Source: an uncultured Dyadobacter sp. (GTDB lineage Bacteria > Bacteroidota > Bacteroidia > Cytophagales > Spirosomataceae). From it: 9,693 bases of DNA. Within the stretch, counting starts at the first letter, position 1. The number at the start of each line of letters is the position of its first letter. The notes under the pieces were generated by a model. That model saw nothing but the letters and a program-made list of their open reading frames with translations, did no database searches and was not told the DNA's origin. The DNA lies in NCBI GenBank assembly GCA_937880795.1, contig CALGRQ010000342.1:1-9693 (forward strand). The letters run 5' to 3'. Positions 1 to 7,172 of this stretch are shown one piece after another. The translations under genes and the position numbers were made by a program.

Positions 1-522
1 GCCCCCTATGCCGATGTGATCAGAACAACCATCTGTATTTTATTGGGCGTAAACCCGCCATTGTTATTCCTGATTATGTTTATTGATGGAACCTGGGGCG
101 CATTTATCCACATAGGTGAAAATGTTTTAAAAGACGGAAGAATGGGGTTTCTAAATAAAATCATCCTCACCCCATCGCATCACAGGGTTCATCATGCCCG
201 CAACCCACTCTATATGGACACTAATTTCTGCAATCTGCTTCCTATCTGGGACCGTGCTTTCGGAACTTTACAGGACGAAAGGAAGGATTTGGAAATAGAA
301 TATGGCATTTCAAGACAGATGAAAAAGGGGGATTTTTTAGATGCCTATTTTGGCGAGATTGTGGTATTGGCAAAAGATGTGTATCATGCACCGGGCATTA
401 TAAATAAGTTTCTCTACATATTTATGCCGCCGGGTTGGAGCCATACCGGGGAGCATAAAACAGCCTATCTTGTTAAAAAAGAATATCAGGAAACACACCG
501 GAAAGAAGCTTCACCGATTTGA
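1..522 (+). CDS. Sterol desaturase / fatty acid hydroxylase superfamily protein, C-terminal part (5' end outside window)
   Basis: The frame is open from base 1 to a TGA at 520-522, so the true start lies upstream. This superfamily consists of integral membrane di-iron enzymes that hydroxylate or desaturate lipid substrates using clustered histidines. Visible here are a hydrophobic segment (LLFLIMFIDGTWGAF), the motif HIGENV, and the strongly diagnostic SHHRVHHARN followed by NFCNLLPIWDRAFGT. Together these are the later histidine clusters and the conserved tail that follows them. The earlier histidine box should lie upstream. A second hydrophobic patch near the end (NKFLYIFMPPGWSH) precedes a charged C-terminus. 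The family assignment is secure. The substrate (sterol, carotenoid, fatty acid or ether lipid) cannot be told from this fragment. No gene partner is visible, because the next 395 bases are gene-free. Confidence 0.88.
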   Translation, partial: APYADVIRTTICILLGVNPPLLFLIMFIDGTWGAFIHIGENVLKDGRMGFLNKIILTPSHHRVHHARNPLYMDTNFCNLLPIWDRAFGTLQDERKDLEIEYGISRQMKKGDFLDAYFGEIVVLAKDVYHAPGIINKFLYIFMPPGWSHTGEHKTAYLVKKEYQETHRKEASPI

Positions 523-530
523 CATATTTT

Positions 531-793
531 ATGTTCAACCCTTTCAGGGTTGATGTCGGTTAATATATTCCTGAACCACGGATTTCTTCCGCGGTTATTC
601 ATATTAAGCCTCTGTGAGGTTTTTGCTGGCACATTCATTATTATACAGCGCCTCAATGAACGGAACCGTGAAAATACTTACTTAAAGATTGAAGTGAGTC
701 CGAAGGACTAAAATATGAATAACCGGGGGTGTAACCCTAGGAATACGTCACAAAAACCACGATCTCCCAACCCCGAAGAAGGTTGAATATCGG
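531..793. repeat. Composite REP-like inverted repeat element with multiple hairpins
   Basis: This element fills most of the gene-free stretch 523-917. The left half-copy (about 531-622) holds three hairpins in order: stem 535-541/547-553, stem 574-581/589-596 with one mismatch, and stem 606-612/616-622 with one G-U pair. The right half-copy (about 694-793) has the same order on the opposite strand: stem 768-772/781-785, stem 723-729/735-741 (imperfect), and stem 697-701/705-709. The halves share exact sequence: GGTTATTCATATT at 593-605 is the reverse complement of 712-724, and TATTCCT at 565-571 recurs inverted at 738-744. About 70 unrelated bases separate the halves. This layout fits a paired, inverted REP/BIME-like unit or a small non-autonomous element. 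I recall similar ATTCATATTAAG-type repeats from other Bacteroidota, but that is memory, not a search. The rest of the gap (794-917) is AT-rich and shows no clear element. Confidence 0.72.
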
Positions 794-917
794 ACAGAAA
801 CGCACCTCACTAAATATATTTCAGAATAGAATAATAAACCAACACACTATATTTCAATGAAGTTTAGCTTAATTACGACATCTTACTATATCTATACACC
901 TCAATAACAATTCATTC

Positions 918-1391
918 ATGATAAAAACATACCTAACAATCGTAGTTTGTTTATTTCTGATAGCCTGTGACCAGCAAAGTGGTTCTGAAAAGGGAAAAAC
1001 TGGTATGGCCATTGTCAATGACACCATCCCTCCAATGAGAAGTGACGTCAAAACGGGCGCCGTAGCCAATTATAGCGAGCCCGTGCCGGATAAAGACAAA
1101 CTCAACAACTGGAAATTTTCTGTGGATGCATTTGAAACCAATCAAACCTTTAAGTATTTATTGAAAATACAATACAAGGAATTGCGTGTCGAAGATACAC
1201 TCACCGTGCCTAATTTTGGAATAGAACCAAAAGTCCTTCTCAATAAGGGTTCGGAGAATCTAACTTGTATTATTGGATTTGCAGGTAAGGAAGGAGAATT
1301 TAAAGAATACAAAAAAGTACATGTGGAAGATGGCGAGCTAAAAATCACGAACATCAAAGGATATAGAAGAACTTTGAGTAAAAAGCAATAG
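918..1391 (+). CDS. Small predicted lipoprotein of unknown function
   Basis: The 157-residue product has a short basic start (MIK), a hydrophobic core, and a lipobox LIAC with the acylated cysteine at residue 17. It should therefore be processed by signal peptidase II and anchored in a membrane facing the periplasm or cell surface. The mature N-terminus (CDQQSGSEKG) is polar and probably flexible. Residues about 60-155 are rich in alternating hydrophobic and polar stretches, suggesting a small beta-rich domain (KFSVDAFETN, TFKYLLKIQYKEL, CIIGFAGKEG). I do not recognise a named family. The ATG at 918 is chosen because it begins the signal peptide directly. It stands alone on its strand, between the repeat element and a convergent gene. 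The reading frame is intact and its composition is not unlike that of its neighbours. Confidence 0.72.
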   Translation: MIKTYLTIVVCLFLIACDQQSGSEKGKTGMAIVNDTIPPMRSDVKTGAVANYSEPVPDKDKLNNWKFSVDAFETNQTFKYLLKIQYKELRVEDTLTVPNFGIEPKVLLNKGSENLTCIIGFAGKEGEFKEYKKVHVEDGELKITNIKGYRRTLSKKQ

Positions 1392-1489
1392 CACCTGTAT
1401 CTTCCTGTTTGCATATACCACGCCCAGCGAGAGCTAATTTTTTTCACCGATCACCCTTATGAATCTATACAGAGCAAAGCTATATAAAC

Positions 1490-1521
1490 AAAAAAAGGAG
1501 AACCTGAAATCAGGTTCTCCT
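1490..1521 (-). terminator. Intrinsic terminator of the TIM-barrel/oxidoreductase operon
   Basis: A perfect 12-base inverted repeat (1496-1507 with 1510-1521) forms a hairpin with a two-base centre. Read on the minus strand it is followed at once by a run of seven T (1496 back to 1490; the first T is shared with the stem). It sits about 20 bases past the minus-strand stop at 1543. On the plus strand no T-run follows, so it mainly serves the minus-strand operon. It may also hinder read-through from the convergent lipoprotein gene. Confidence 0.85.
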
Positions 1522-1542
1522 CGCAATCATTTATAGGCTTTA

Positions 1543-2490
1543 TTATGCGATAAAAATGGCGTCCATTTTCTCACGAATTGTCAGCAAGCGTTTTCTGTCT
1601 CCACCAGCAACTTCGGCTGAGGCCCAGCCCGAGTACCCAATTTTTTGTAAAGCTTTGTTTACTTCCGGCCAATTGCAATCGCCATCAAAAAACTCTACAT
1701 CGAAACCTTTCCACAATCCCAACTCGTTCTGCTTTTTGATACTGAACTCTTTCAAATCCAATTTCAAAATACGCTTATTCAAGCCTTCTATCCAGGAAGT
1801 TGGCCAGCCGTAACGCAGTACATTACCTACATCAAAATACCAGCCCACCATAGGATGTTTAAACTCATCCACGTAGCGCGCAGCTTCCAAAGGACTGATC
1901 AAAAACTGATTCCAAACATTTTCAAAAGCAATTTTCACCCCTGTTTCCTCAGCTACCGGAAGCAACTTACGTATCTCTGCCTGAGAGCGCTCATAGGCTT
2001 CTGCATAGGTTACGTTCGCGTTCACTACACCAGGTACTACCAAAACGGTGGTTCCTCCCATTTTTTTAGTGTCACGCAATGCTTTCTCGATCGACTTTGT
2101 ACATTCGGCTCGCTTCTTTGGATCCGGATCTGACAAAGGTAATTTCCAGTGCATAGAATTAACCGTTCCTGGAAGTTCCAGACCCGTTTTATCACGTGCG
2201 GCAAGCACCTCCTTTAGATCCAGATTATCCGGGCTATCAAGCTCAACGCCATCATATCCCAAATCTTTCAAGAGTTTAAACTTGTCCATGATAGACAAAT
2301 CTTCTTTAACCATACCCCACTTAAGACTCTTCTTCACCATTGGCTTTGCCATTGGATTGATGATGCCCGAAGCGGTTGGCTTTACATATATGCCTGCGTT
2401 GGATGCAATGGCACTTGTTGCAGCACCCGCGCCTACAACCGCTGCGGTTGTAGCCATTACACTGCTTTTAAGAAAATCTCTTCTTTGCAT
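1543..2490 (-). CDS. Tat-exported sugar isomerase/epimerase-like TIM-barrel protein (AP endonuclease 2 / xylose isomerase-like superfamily)
   Basis: The 315-residue protein opens with a twin-arginine signal (RRDFLK at residues 3-8, then an Ala/Val-rich core to about residue 30), so it should be exported folded to the periplasm. The rest reads as one TIM barrel of the xylose-isomerase-like superfamily. Segments ending in acidic residues match the usual metal-site positions: GVELD (Glu83), KIAFENV (Glu190), WYFDVGN (Asp220) and WASAEV (Glu293). The strand that often carries a His ligand (as in HxKD) reads KLDLKEF here, about residues 243-249, without a histidine. Members act on sugars, sugar phosphates or keto-sugars as isomerases, epimerases or lyases. 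The gene starts 6 bases after the stop of the oxidoreductase gene and ends at a strong terminator, so the two are surely co-transcribed. The exact substrate is unknown. Fold and export are well supported, specific chemistry is not. Confidence 0.86.
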   Translation of the reverse strand: MQRRDFLKSSVMATTAAVVGAGAATSAIASNAGIYVKPTASGIINPMAKPMVKKSLKWGMVKEDLSIMDKFKLLKDLGYDGVELDSPDNLDLKEVLAARDKTGLELPGTVNSMHWKLPLSDPDPKKRAECTKSIEKALRDTKKMGGTTVLVVPGVVNANVTYAEAYERSQAEIRKLLPVAEETGVKIAFENVWNQFLISPLEAARYVDEFKHPMVGWYFDVGNVLRYGWPTSWIEGLNKRILKLDLKEFSIKKQNELGLWKGFDVEFFDGDCNWPEVNKALQKIGYSGWASAEVAGGDRKRLLTIREKMDAIFIA

Positions 2491-2496
2491 AGTTTA

Positions 2497-3786
2497 TTAA
2501 GAGAAAGAGGTGATACCTGGACGAGCAACTTCAACCACTGGTGGTTTCATATCGAAGCTGTATGTATCCGGGCCTAATCTCTCTGTCGAGTTCATTGCCT
2601 CTTCCCAAGTAATACGCTTGCCGGTGTAAGCAGCCATTCTAGCCATAATGGCAAGAAGTGTACTGTGTGCCATATATTCACCGTCGTTGATCAATTTACC
2701 ACTACGGATAGAAGCAAATAGTTCATTGTGTTCCGTTTGGTACATATCGTTTTGTGGCCCTGTATATTTCCACGGGTTTTGTCCCCAAATTTCATGTACG
2801 TTTCTTGCACAGTTCACCATAGCGCGTCCTTTTGTTCCAAGTGTTTCCACAAGATAGCTGTTTTCACAGTTCGCTTGCTGACGCGAGTGATGGAATCCTT
2901 TTACTCCATTTGCATACTCGTAGGTAGCAGCAAAGTGATCAAATACATTCCCGAAAAGTGCGTCGGTACGTACTTGTCTTCCGCCTGTTGCAGTAACAGA
3001 AATTGGAAGTTTTCCGCCCATAGCCCACGACATCATGTCAATACTGTGAACAGCCTGCTCTACAATGTGGTCACCTGACAACCAGGTATAGTATGTCCAG
3101 TTACGCAACACGTATTCTGCATCGGACCATCCGGCTACTCTTGGGAAAGACCACAAGGTACCCGTATCATATGTATTATATACTGCTGAAATATCACCTA
3201 CTGCACCATCCAGAATTCGTCCAAAACTTGCACGTTTTGCTTCGTGGTATCTCCAGCAAAAACCTGACATCAACGAAAGATTTTTCTGTTTTGCCAATTT
3301 AGCAGCGTCCAAAACTTTTCTTACACCAGGGGCATCCACAGCAACAGGTTTTTCACAGAAAACATGCTTACCTGCATTGATAGCCGCAGTAAGGTGTTCT
3401 GGACGGAAATGTGGAGGCGTTGCCAAAAGAACAACATCTACACCTGAATCCAATACTTTCTTGAAAGCATCAAATCCAATAAACTTACGTCCCTCATCAA
3501 CCTGCACTTTTTTGCCGTGAACTTTGACCATATTTTCATAAGATGCATCTAGTTTATCTTTGAAAATATCGCCCATTGCATGCAAAACAACATTAGGATC
3601 TGCCTTAAGTGCCTGATTAGCAGCTCCAGATCCACGTCCACCGCAGCCTATAAGACCTACTTTAAGTGTTTCTGCGTTAACCCCTGCAAAAGCACGGTTG
3701 GGATTTAAAATGGCAATTGTTGGAAGTGCACTTCCTGCCAGCGCTACTCCGGCCATTTTTAAAACATCTCTACGAGAAGTATTCAT
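2497..3786 (-). CDS. Tat-exported Gfo/Idh/MocA family NAD(P)-dependent oxidoreductase
   Basis: The 429-residue product begins with a twin-arginine signal (SRRDVLK, Arg5-Arg6, hydrophobic stretch, probable cleavage after AFA near residue 34). The Rossmann domain follows: VGLIGCGGRG (43-52) binds dinucleotide, LLATPPHFRPEH (120-131) is typical, and CEKPVAVD (144-151) carries the family EKP motif with the catalytic-site lysine at residue 146. The C-terminal alpha/beta domain has GDHIVEQAVHSIDMMSW (about 238-254), whose HxxD is the usual catalytic pair. Cytoplasmic relatives oxidise or reduce sugars and inositols. Tat export fits enzymes that fold around tightly bound cofactor before transport. 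It is the first gene of a two-gene operon with the exported TIM-barrel protein. Together they resemble pairs such as E. coli YcjS/YcjR, which work on 3-keto-glucosides, but that role is inferred. GH109 was considered, but the EKP motif favours a dehydrogenase. Confidence 0.9.
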   Translation of the reverse strand: MNTSRRDVLKMAGVALAGSALPTIAILNPNRAFAGVNAETLKVGLIGCGGRGSGAANQALKADPNVVLHAMGDIFKDKLDASYENMVKVHGKKVQVDEGRKFIGFDAFKKVLDSGVDVVLLATPPHFRPEHLTAAINAGKHVFCEKPVAVDAPGVRKVLDAAKLAKQKNLSLMSGFCWRYHEAKRASFGRILDGAVGDISAVYNTYDTGTLWSFPRVAGWSDAEYVLRNWTYYTWLSGDHIVEQAVHSIDMMSWAMGGKLPISVTATGGRQVRTDALFGNVFDHFAATYEYANGVKGFHHSRQQANCENSYLVETLGTKGRAMVNCARNVHEIWGQNPWKYTGPQNDMYQTEHNELFASIRSGKLINDGEYMAHSTLLAIMARMAAYTGKRITWEEAMNSTERLGPDTYSFDMKPPVVEVARPGITSFS

Positions 3787-3828
3787 TATTGTAGAAATTA
3801 GGTGATTTGATTAAGGAATTTATCATAA

Positions 3829-3838
3829 GTTACGTAAC
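3829..3838. promoter_or_regulatory. Perfect 10-base palindrome upstream of the oxidoreductase operon (possible operator)
   Basis: The sequence GTTACGTAAC is a perfect palindrome about 43 bases upstream of the oxidoreductase start codon, within the expected promoter or leader region. Its core TTACGTAA recurs at 5715-5722 upstream of the aminopeptidase gene. A regulator site is possible, but no matching regulator is visible in the window. Confidence 0.3.
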
Positions 3839-3904
3839 GCCACTACCAAAAGATATGATAACGTTCAGCGCAATAAAGATAGAGAAATCTATTGTAAACT
3901 TTCA

Positions 3905-3944
3905 AAAAATAAACGAAAATTCGGTGATGTGCTCGACCACATCA
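3905..3944 (-). terminator. Candidate terminator downstream of the S8 peptidase gene
   Basis: A 7-base stem (3925-3931 with 3938-3944, six-base loop) is followed on the minus strand by a T-rich tract covering roughly 3920 back to 3905. It lies about 115 bases past the peptidase stop and well before the next minus-strand gene's promoter region, which suits a transcription end. The stem is short and the T-rich tract is interrupted, so this is only a moderate call. Confidence 0.42.
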
Positions 3945-4058
3945 TATTTTACACATCGAAAACATTCATAACGCTTCCTATATAAAAATTTGATATTTGG
4001 GAAGTTTTTAAACGTACTAATCCAGTTAAAAAAATAATCTGGTGAGGCTAGTCCGTTA

Positions 4059-5585
4059 CTAATTCCATTCGACTTCAATGACCGAATCTTTAAGATCGAT
4101 GGTGGTAAATCGTTCACCATTCTGGCGACGGAGGTTCACCTTACCATTCTGAACTTTTGCTATCTGTTGCGAGAGTACATCCTTTTTGTTTTTCTTTCTA
4201 TATATCGCCACCAGTGATTCGTTACTCGTTACATCCACCTCACAGTTTCTTCCTTTTGCTACAATGTGTTTAGAGTTAGTCGGTAAATAAGGCGCTTTTA
4301 TCAGGGCCAATGCACGCGATGCAAGGGGTACACCATATCCTACAAAATTATTCCCGTAGGGATATAGATGGGCTGACTTCTCAATTACCTCAATCAGTTC
4401 TTTGTTGGATAAATTAGGATTGGCTTGTAAAAGGCAAGCCGCAAAACCCGTAATGACCGGAGCCGATAAAGAAGTGCCATATAAAGAATAGCAAGATACA
4501 TTCGGTTTTACATAGGAGAGAAATTCAGGCCCCATACTACTATATCCGATCCGATTCCAGAGTTTATCATTGGTGGCACCAATGGACAAAACACCTTTGG
4601 CATCGGCAGGAGCAGATACGATTCCCCAACTCTTGTCCTCTCCTTCATTTCCTGCTGACACAATCAGCATCAACCCTTTTTTATCAGAAGCAATTTGAGC
4701 GGCACGGGATATGGCACTCGTTTTCCCATCCATTTGTGCGGGTATATAATTCTCTTTTGGGTCCGAAAAACCTTTGGCATAACCCAGTGAGGTATTGATC
4801 AAACGTACACCCAAACTGTCCATCCATTCCATGGCTGCAATCCAGTTGTCTTCCTCTCCACGATACTCTTTTAAAGAATAATCGGTTCGGGCCAAATAAA
4901 ACTTGGCGTTGGTAGCCATACCATATTGCATTTCATCATGCTGGTCTACCCCACTTATAGCCGCCATGACTTCCGTTCCATGCATATCAGAAAATGACTC
5001 GGCCGTACTAAAAAGCAGATCCCCCGGACGCCCCGGTCTCACATAATCCCGAATGCCTAAAATCCTATTGTTTGAAAATATATGCGACAAAGACAAGGAC
5101 GAGTCGGCACCATAAAATCCGGCATCAATAACACCAATGGTAACATTATTGCCTGAATACCCCGCCTTAGTAAAGGCATTGGCCTGCACCTGAGACATAA
5201 CGGGTGCCATTTGATTTTTTTCTATTGGTTTGGACTGTGCTATATAGAAACCCGGATCCATTGGAACCACTTCCTCTACGAAATCGAGCTGACGTATACG
5301 TTCAGCCTGAGAACTCGTCATCACAGCAGATACCGCATTCAGCCATTTCGACCGATTGATAACCTTCACAGCATTTGCTCCCAGCACGGTTTCATAGGCA
5401 GAACTAACAGGCAAATCCATTTCGTCAAAAAGGGGCATTCCTAATTTTTGACGGTTTTCGAGCGTCAGCGGAGATACTGCCGGAGCAGCGCTTTTATCTT
5501 TATTTTTAAGATATATCCAATACTTAGGGTAAGCTGATGTAAAGAGGGGGCATAGCACAAGTGCTAATAAGAGGTACTTTTTCAT
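4059..5585 (-). CDS. Secreted S8 family (subtilisin-type) serine peptidase
   Basis: The 508-residue precursor has a Sec signal peptide (MKKYLLLALVLCPLFTSA, cleavage near residue 18). An N-terminal region follows (about 20-135) that opens with KYWIYLKNKD and looks like the propeptide common in Bacteroidota subtilases. The catalytic domain shows the complete triad: Asp154 in GVIDAGF, His202 in DMHGTEV and Ser372 in YGTSLSAP. Asn313 in SAGNEG forms the oxyanion hole, and INTSLGY lies at 263-269. The Asp motif is D-A-G instead of the commoner D-T-G or D-S-G. A small C-terminal segment (about 435-508) is probably a beta-rich extension. I do not see a typical type IX secretion sorting domain, so a periplasmic or plainly secreted location is likelier than T9SS surface attachment. 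The gene stands alone, 166 bases from the divergent aminopeptidase gene. Substrate is unknown, with general protein turnover or processing possible. Confidence 0.92.
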   Translation of the reverse strand: MKKYLLLALVLCPLFTSAYPKYWIYLKNKDKSAAPAVSPLTLENRQKLGMPLFDEMDLPVSSAYETVLGANAVKVINRSKWLNAVSAVMTSSQAERIRQLDFVEEVVPMDPGFYIAQSKPIEKNQMAPVMSQVQANAFTKAGYSGNNVTIGVIDAGFYGADSSLSLSHIFSNNRILGIRDYVRPGRPGDLLFSTAESFSDMHGTEVMAAISGVDQHDEMQYGMATNAKFYLARTDYSLKEYRGEEDNWIAAMEWMDSLGVRLINTSLGYAKGFSDPKENYIPAQMDGKTSAISRAAQIASDKKGLMLIVSAGNEGEDKSWGIVSAPADAKGVLSIGATNDKLWNRIGYSSMGPEFLSYVKPNVSCYSLYGTSLSAPVITGFAACLLQANPNLSNKELIEVIEKSAHLYPYGNNFVGYGVPLASRALALIKAPYLPTNSKHIVAKGRNCEVDVTSNESLVAIYRKKNKKDVLSQQIAKVQNGKVNLRRQNGERFTTIDLKDSVIEVEWN

Positions 5586-5706
5586 GAAACGTGATTTGTT
5601 AGGCGCCTTTTGGCTTAAATATCTTAACGGTTACTAAATTAACACCAGTAGGTAAAGACAGAACGGGGTTTGATTTAATACTTCATTACCTAAATAAACA
5701 AGATAA

Positions 5707-5720
5707 ACGTAATTTTACGT
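5707..5720. promoter_or_regulatory. Inverted repeat upstream of the aminopeptidase P gene
   Basis: The sequence ACGTAA-TT-TTACGT is an inverted repeat with 6-base arms and a 2-base centre, 32 bases before the aminopeptidase start codon, in the 167-base divergent spacer 5586-5752. Its right part lies within another TTACGTAA (5715-5722), the same core seen upstream of the oxidoreductase operon. It could be an operator or an AT-rich promoter feature, and nothing in the window decides between them. Confidence 0.28.
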
Positions 5721-5752
5721 AATAAATTACCGGCTACAAAATATAAAATCTG

Positions 5753-7042
5753 ATGCGCTATCAACCCATTCACAATACGTTATTTACTGAAAACCGACGT
5801 CGTCTATCCGTCTTGTTAAAACCTAAATCGTTGGTCATTTTAAATGCCAACGACTTTATGCCTACCAATGCGGATGGAACCATGGGATTTCGCCAAAACA
5901 GTGATCTGTTTTACTTGTCCGGTATTGATCAGGAAGAAACCATACTTTTGCTTTTCCCGGATCATCCTGACGAAAAATATCGGGAAGTACTATTTCTAAG
6001 AGAAACCAGCGAACTTATCGCCATTTGGGAAGGTGATAAATTGTCCAAAGAACAAGGGCGACAGGTTTCAGGGATCAAGACCGTTTTCTGGACCCACCAG
6101 TTTGACCGCGTGATGAGCGATATCGTCTTTGTTGCCGAAAACGTTTACCTCAACACCAATGAGCATACGCGCAACAGCTCGCTAGTACAAACACGAGAAG
6201 CCAGATATATTCAGGAATTCAAAACTCAATATCCACTACATAATCTATCCCGCCTGGCTCCGCTCATGCACCAGTTGCGGGCTATAAAGCAACCTATCGA
6301 AGTGGAATTAATGCAGAAAGCCTGTAACATTACAAAAATGGGTTTCGAACGTCTGCTAAAATTCGTCACACCCGGTGTACAAGAATTTGAGATTGAGGCC
6401 GAACTGTTACACGAATTTATCCGTAACCGTTCAAAAGGTTTTGCCTACCAACCCATTATAGCATCGGGAGCCAGTGCATGCGTGTTGCACTATATAGAAA
6501 ATGAAAAAAACTGTAAGGATGGCGATGTGCTCCTATTGGATGTAGCCGCGGAATATGCCAATTACGCTTCCGATTTGACACGTAGCATCCCCGTTAATGG
6601 ACGATTCACCAAACGCCAACGCGAGGTATATGACGCCGTATTACGTGTTTTCAAACATGCTAAAAGTATGCTCGTGGCCGGCAACATCTGGGATGAATAC
6701 CATACCGAGGTGGGTAAATTTATGGAAAGTGAACTCATCGGACTCGGCTTAATCACGAAAGAAGATATCGCTAAGCAAGACCCGGAATCACCCGCCTATA
6801 AAAAATATTTCCCACACGGAACCTCCCATTTCCTTGGCCTGGACGTTCACGATGTAGGCAACAAATACCAACGTTTTGAACCGGGTATGATCTTCACTTG
6901 CGAACCGGGTATATATATTCGGGAAGAAGGACTTGGAATTAGACTCGAAAATAACATCCTGATTACCGAAACGGGTAATTTTGATTTAATGGAGCATATT
7001 CCAATCGAGGCCGACGAAATCGAATCATTGATGAATTCTTAA
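5753..7042 (+). CDS. pepP: Xaa-Pro aminopeptidase (aminopeptidase P, family M24B)
   Basis: The enzyme removes an N-terminal residue preceding proline and normally acts in the cytoplasm with two Mn2+ or similar ions. At 429 residues it is close to the size of E. coli PepP. The N-terminal domain (about 1-170) has the aminopeptidase P signature around FRQNSDLFYLSGI (46-58). The C-terminal pita-bread domain carries all five metal ligands: Asp263 (LLLDVAAEYAN), Asp274 (ASDLTRS), His359 (HGTSHFLGLDVHD), Glu384 (CEPGIYI) and Glu399 (IRLENN). His366 in the VHD motif matches the conserved substrate-contact histidine. No signal peptide is seen, and the start is supported because residue 1 coincides with the usual family beginning. 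It reads divergently from the S8 peptidase gene. The MgtC-like gene follows on the same strand after 130 bases, a gap wide enough that shared transcription is uncertain. Confidence 0.95.
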   Translation: MRYQPIHNTLFTENRRRLSVLLKPKSLVILNANDFMPTNADGTMGFRQNSDLFYLSGIDQEETILLLFPDHPDEKYREVLFLRETSELIAIWEGDKLSKEQGRQVSGIKTVFWTHQFDRVMSDIVFVAENVYLNTNEHTRNSSLVQTREARYIQEFKTQYPLHNLSRLAPLMHQLRAIKQPIEVELMQKACNITKMGFERLLKFVTPGVQEFEIEAELLHEFIRNRSKGFAYQPIIASGASACVLHYIENEKNCKDGDVLLLDVAAEYANYASDLTRSIPVNGRFTKRQREVYDAVLRVFKHAKSMLVAGNIWDEYHTEVGKFMESELIGLGLITKEDIAKQDPESPAYKKYFPHGTSHFLGLDVHDVGNKYQRFEPGMIFTCEPGIYIREEGLGIRLENNILITETGNFDLMEHIPIEADEIESLMNS

Positions 7043-7065
7043 CAAATCATGCTGGATCGTTCGGT

Positions 7066-7109
7066 TGACGGATATGATGGCTGCTACAATTGCGGCATCA
7101 TACCCGTCA
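7066..7109 (+). other. Long stem-loop between pepP and the mgtC-like gene
   Basis: Fourteen bases at 7066-7079 pair with 7096-7109, with a single A-C mismatch (7072/7103) and a 16-base loop. It begins 23 bases after the pepP stop and ends 63 bases before the mgtC-like start. No T-run follows (the next bases are CAAAACC), so it is not a standard intrinsic terminator on the plus strand. It could protect the pepP mRNA 3' end, act in a processing event, or be a leader structure for the next gene. Function is not shown by the sequence alone. Confidence 0.5.
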
Positions 7110-7172
7110 CAAAACCGGGAGAATACGTACCTTTCCGGCTTTATATAGTATTATATTTTTTGAAGTTCGTAC

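Noticed and set aside
531..793. CRISPR array or riboswitch in the repeat-rich spacer
   Set aside because: The repeats are inverted halves of one element, with no regular direct repeats and spacers. No known riboswitch core was recognised, and the downstream gene is a lipoprotein with no metabolite link.
869..1145. Minus-strand frames antisense to the lipoprotein gene
   Set aside because: They are shadows of a plus-strand gene with a clear signal peptide and lipobox, and their products show no coherent features.
2497..3786. Glycoside hydrolase family 109 instead of a dehydrogenase
   Set aside because: GH109 enzymes also belong to the Gfo/Idh/MocA fold and can carry Tat signals, but the EKPVAVD motif and the HxxD catalytic pattern here follow ordinary dehydrogenases, and the sequence does not resemble the GH109 enzyme I remember.
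3902..4120. A minus-strand frame of 72 codons past the S8 peptidase gene
   Set aside because: It overlaps the end of the peptidase gene in another frame, and its remaining part covers the candidate terminator and an AT-rich spacer. No domain or signal is visible.
4059..5585. Type IX secretion substrate
   Set aside because: The C-terminus lacks the usual sorting-domain pattern. It ends in a short beta-like stretch with no terminal conserved Gly/Lys motif, so only Sec export is supported.
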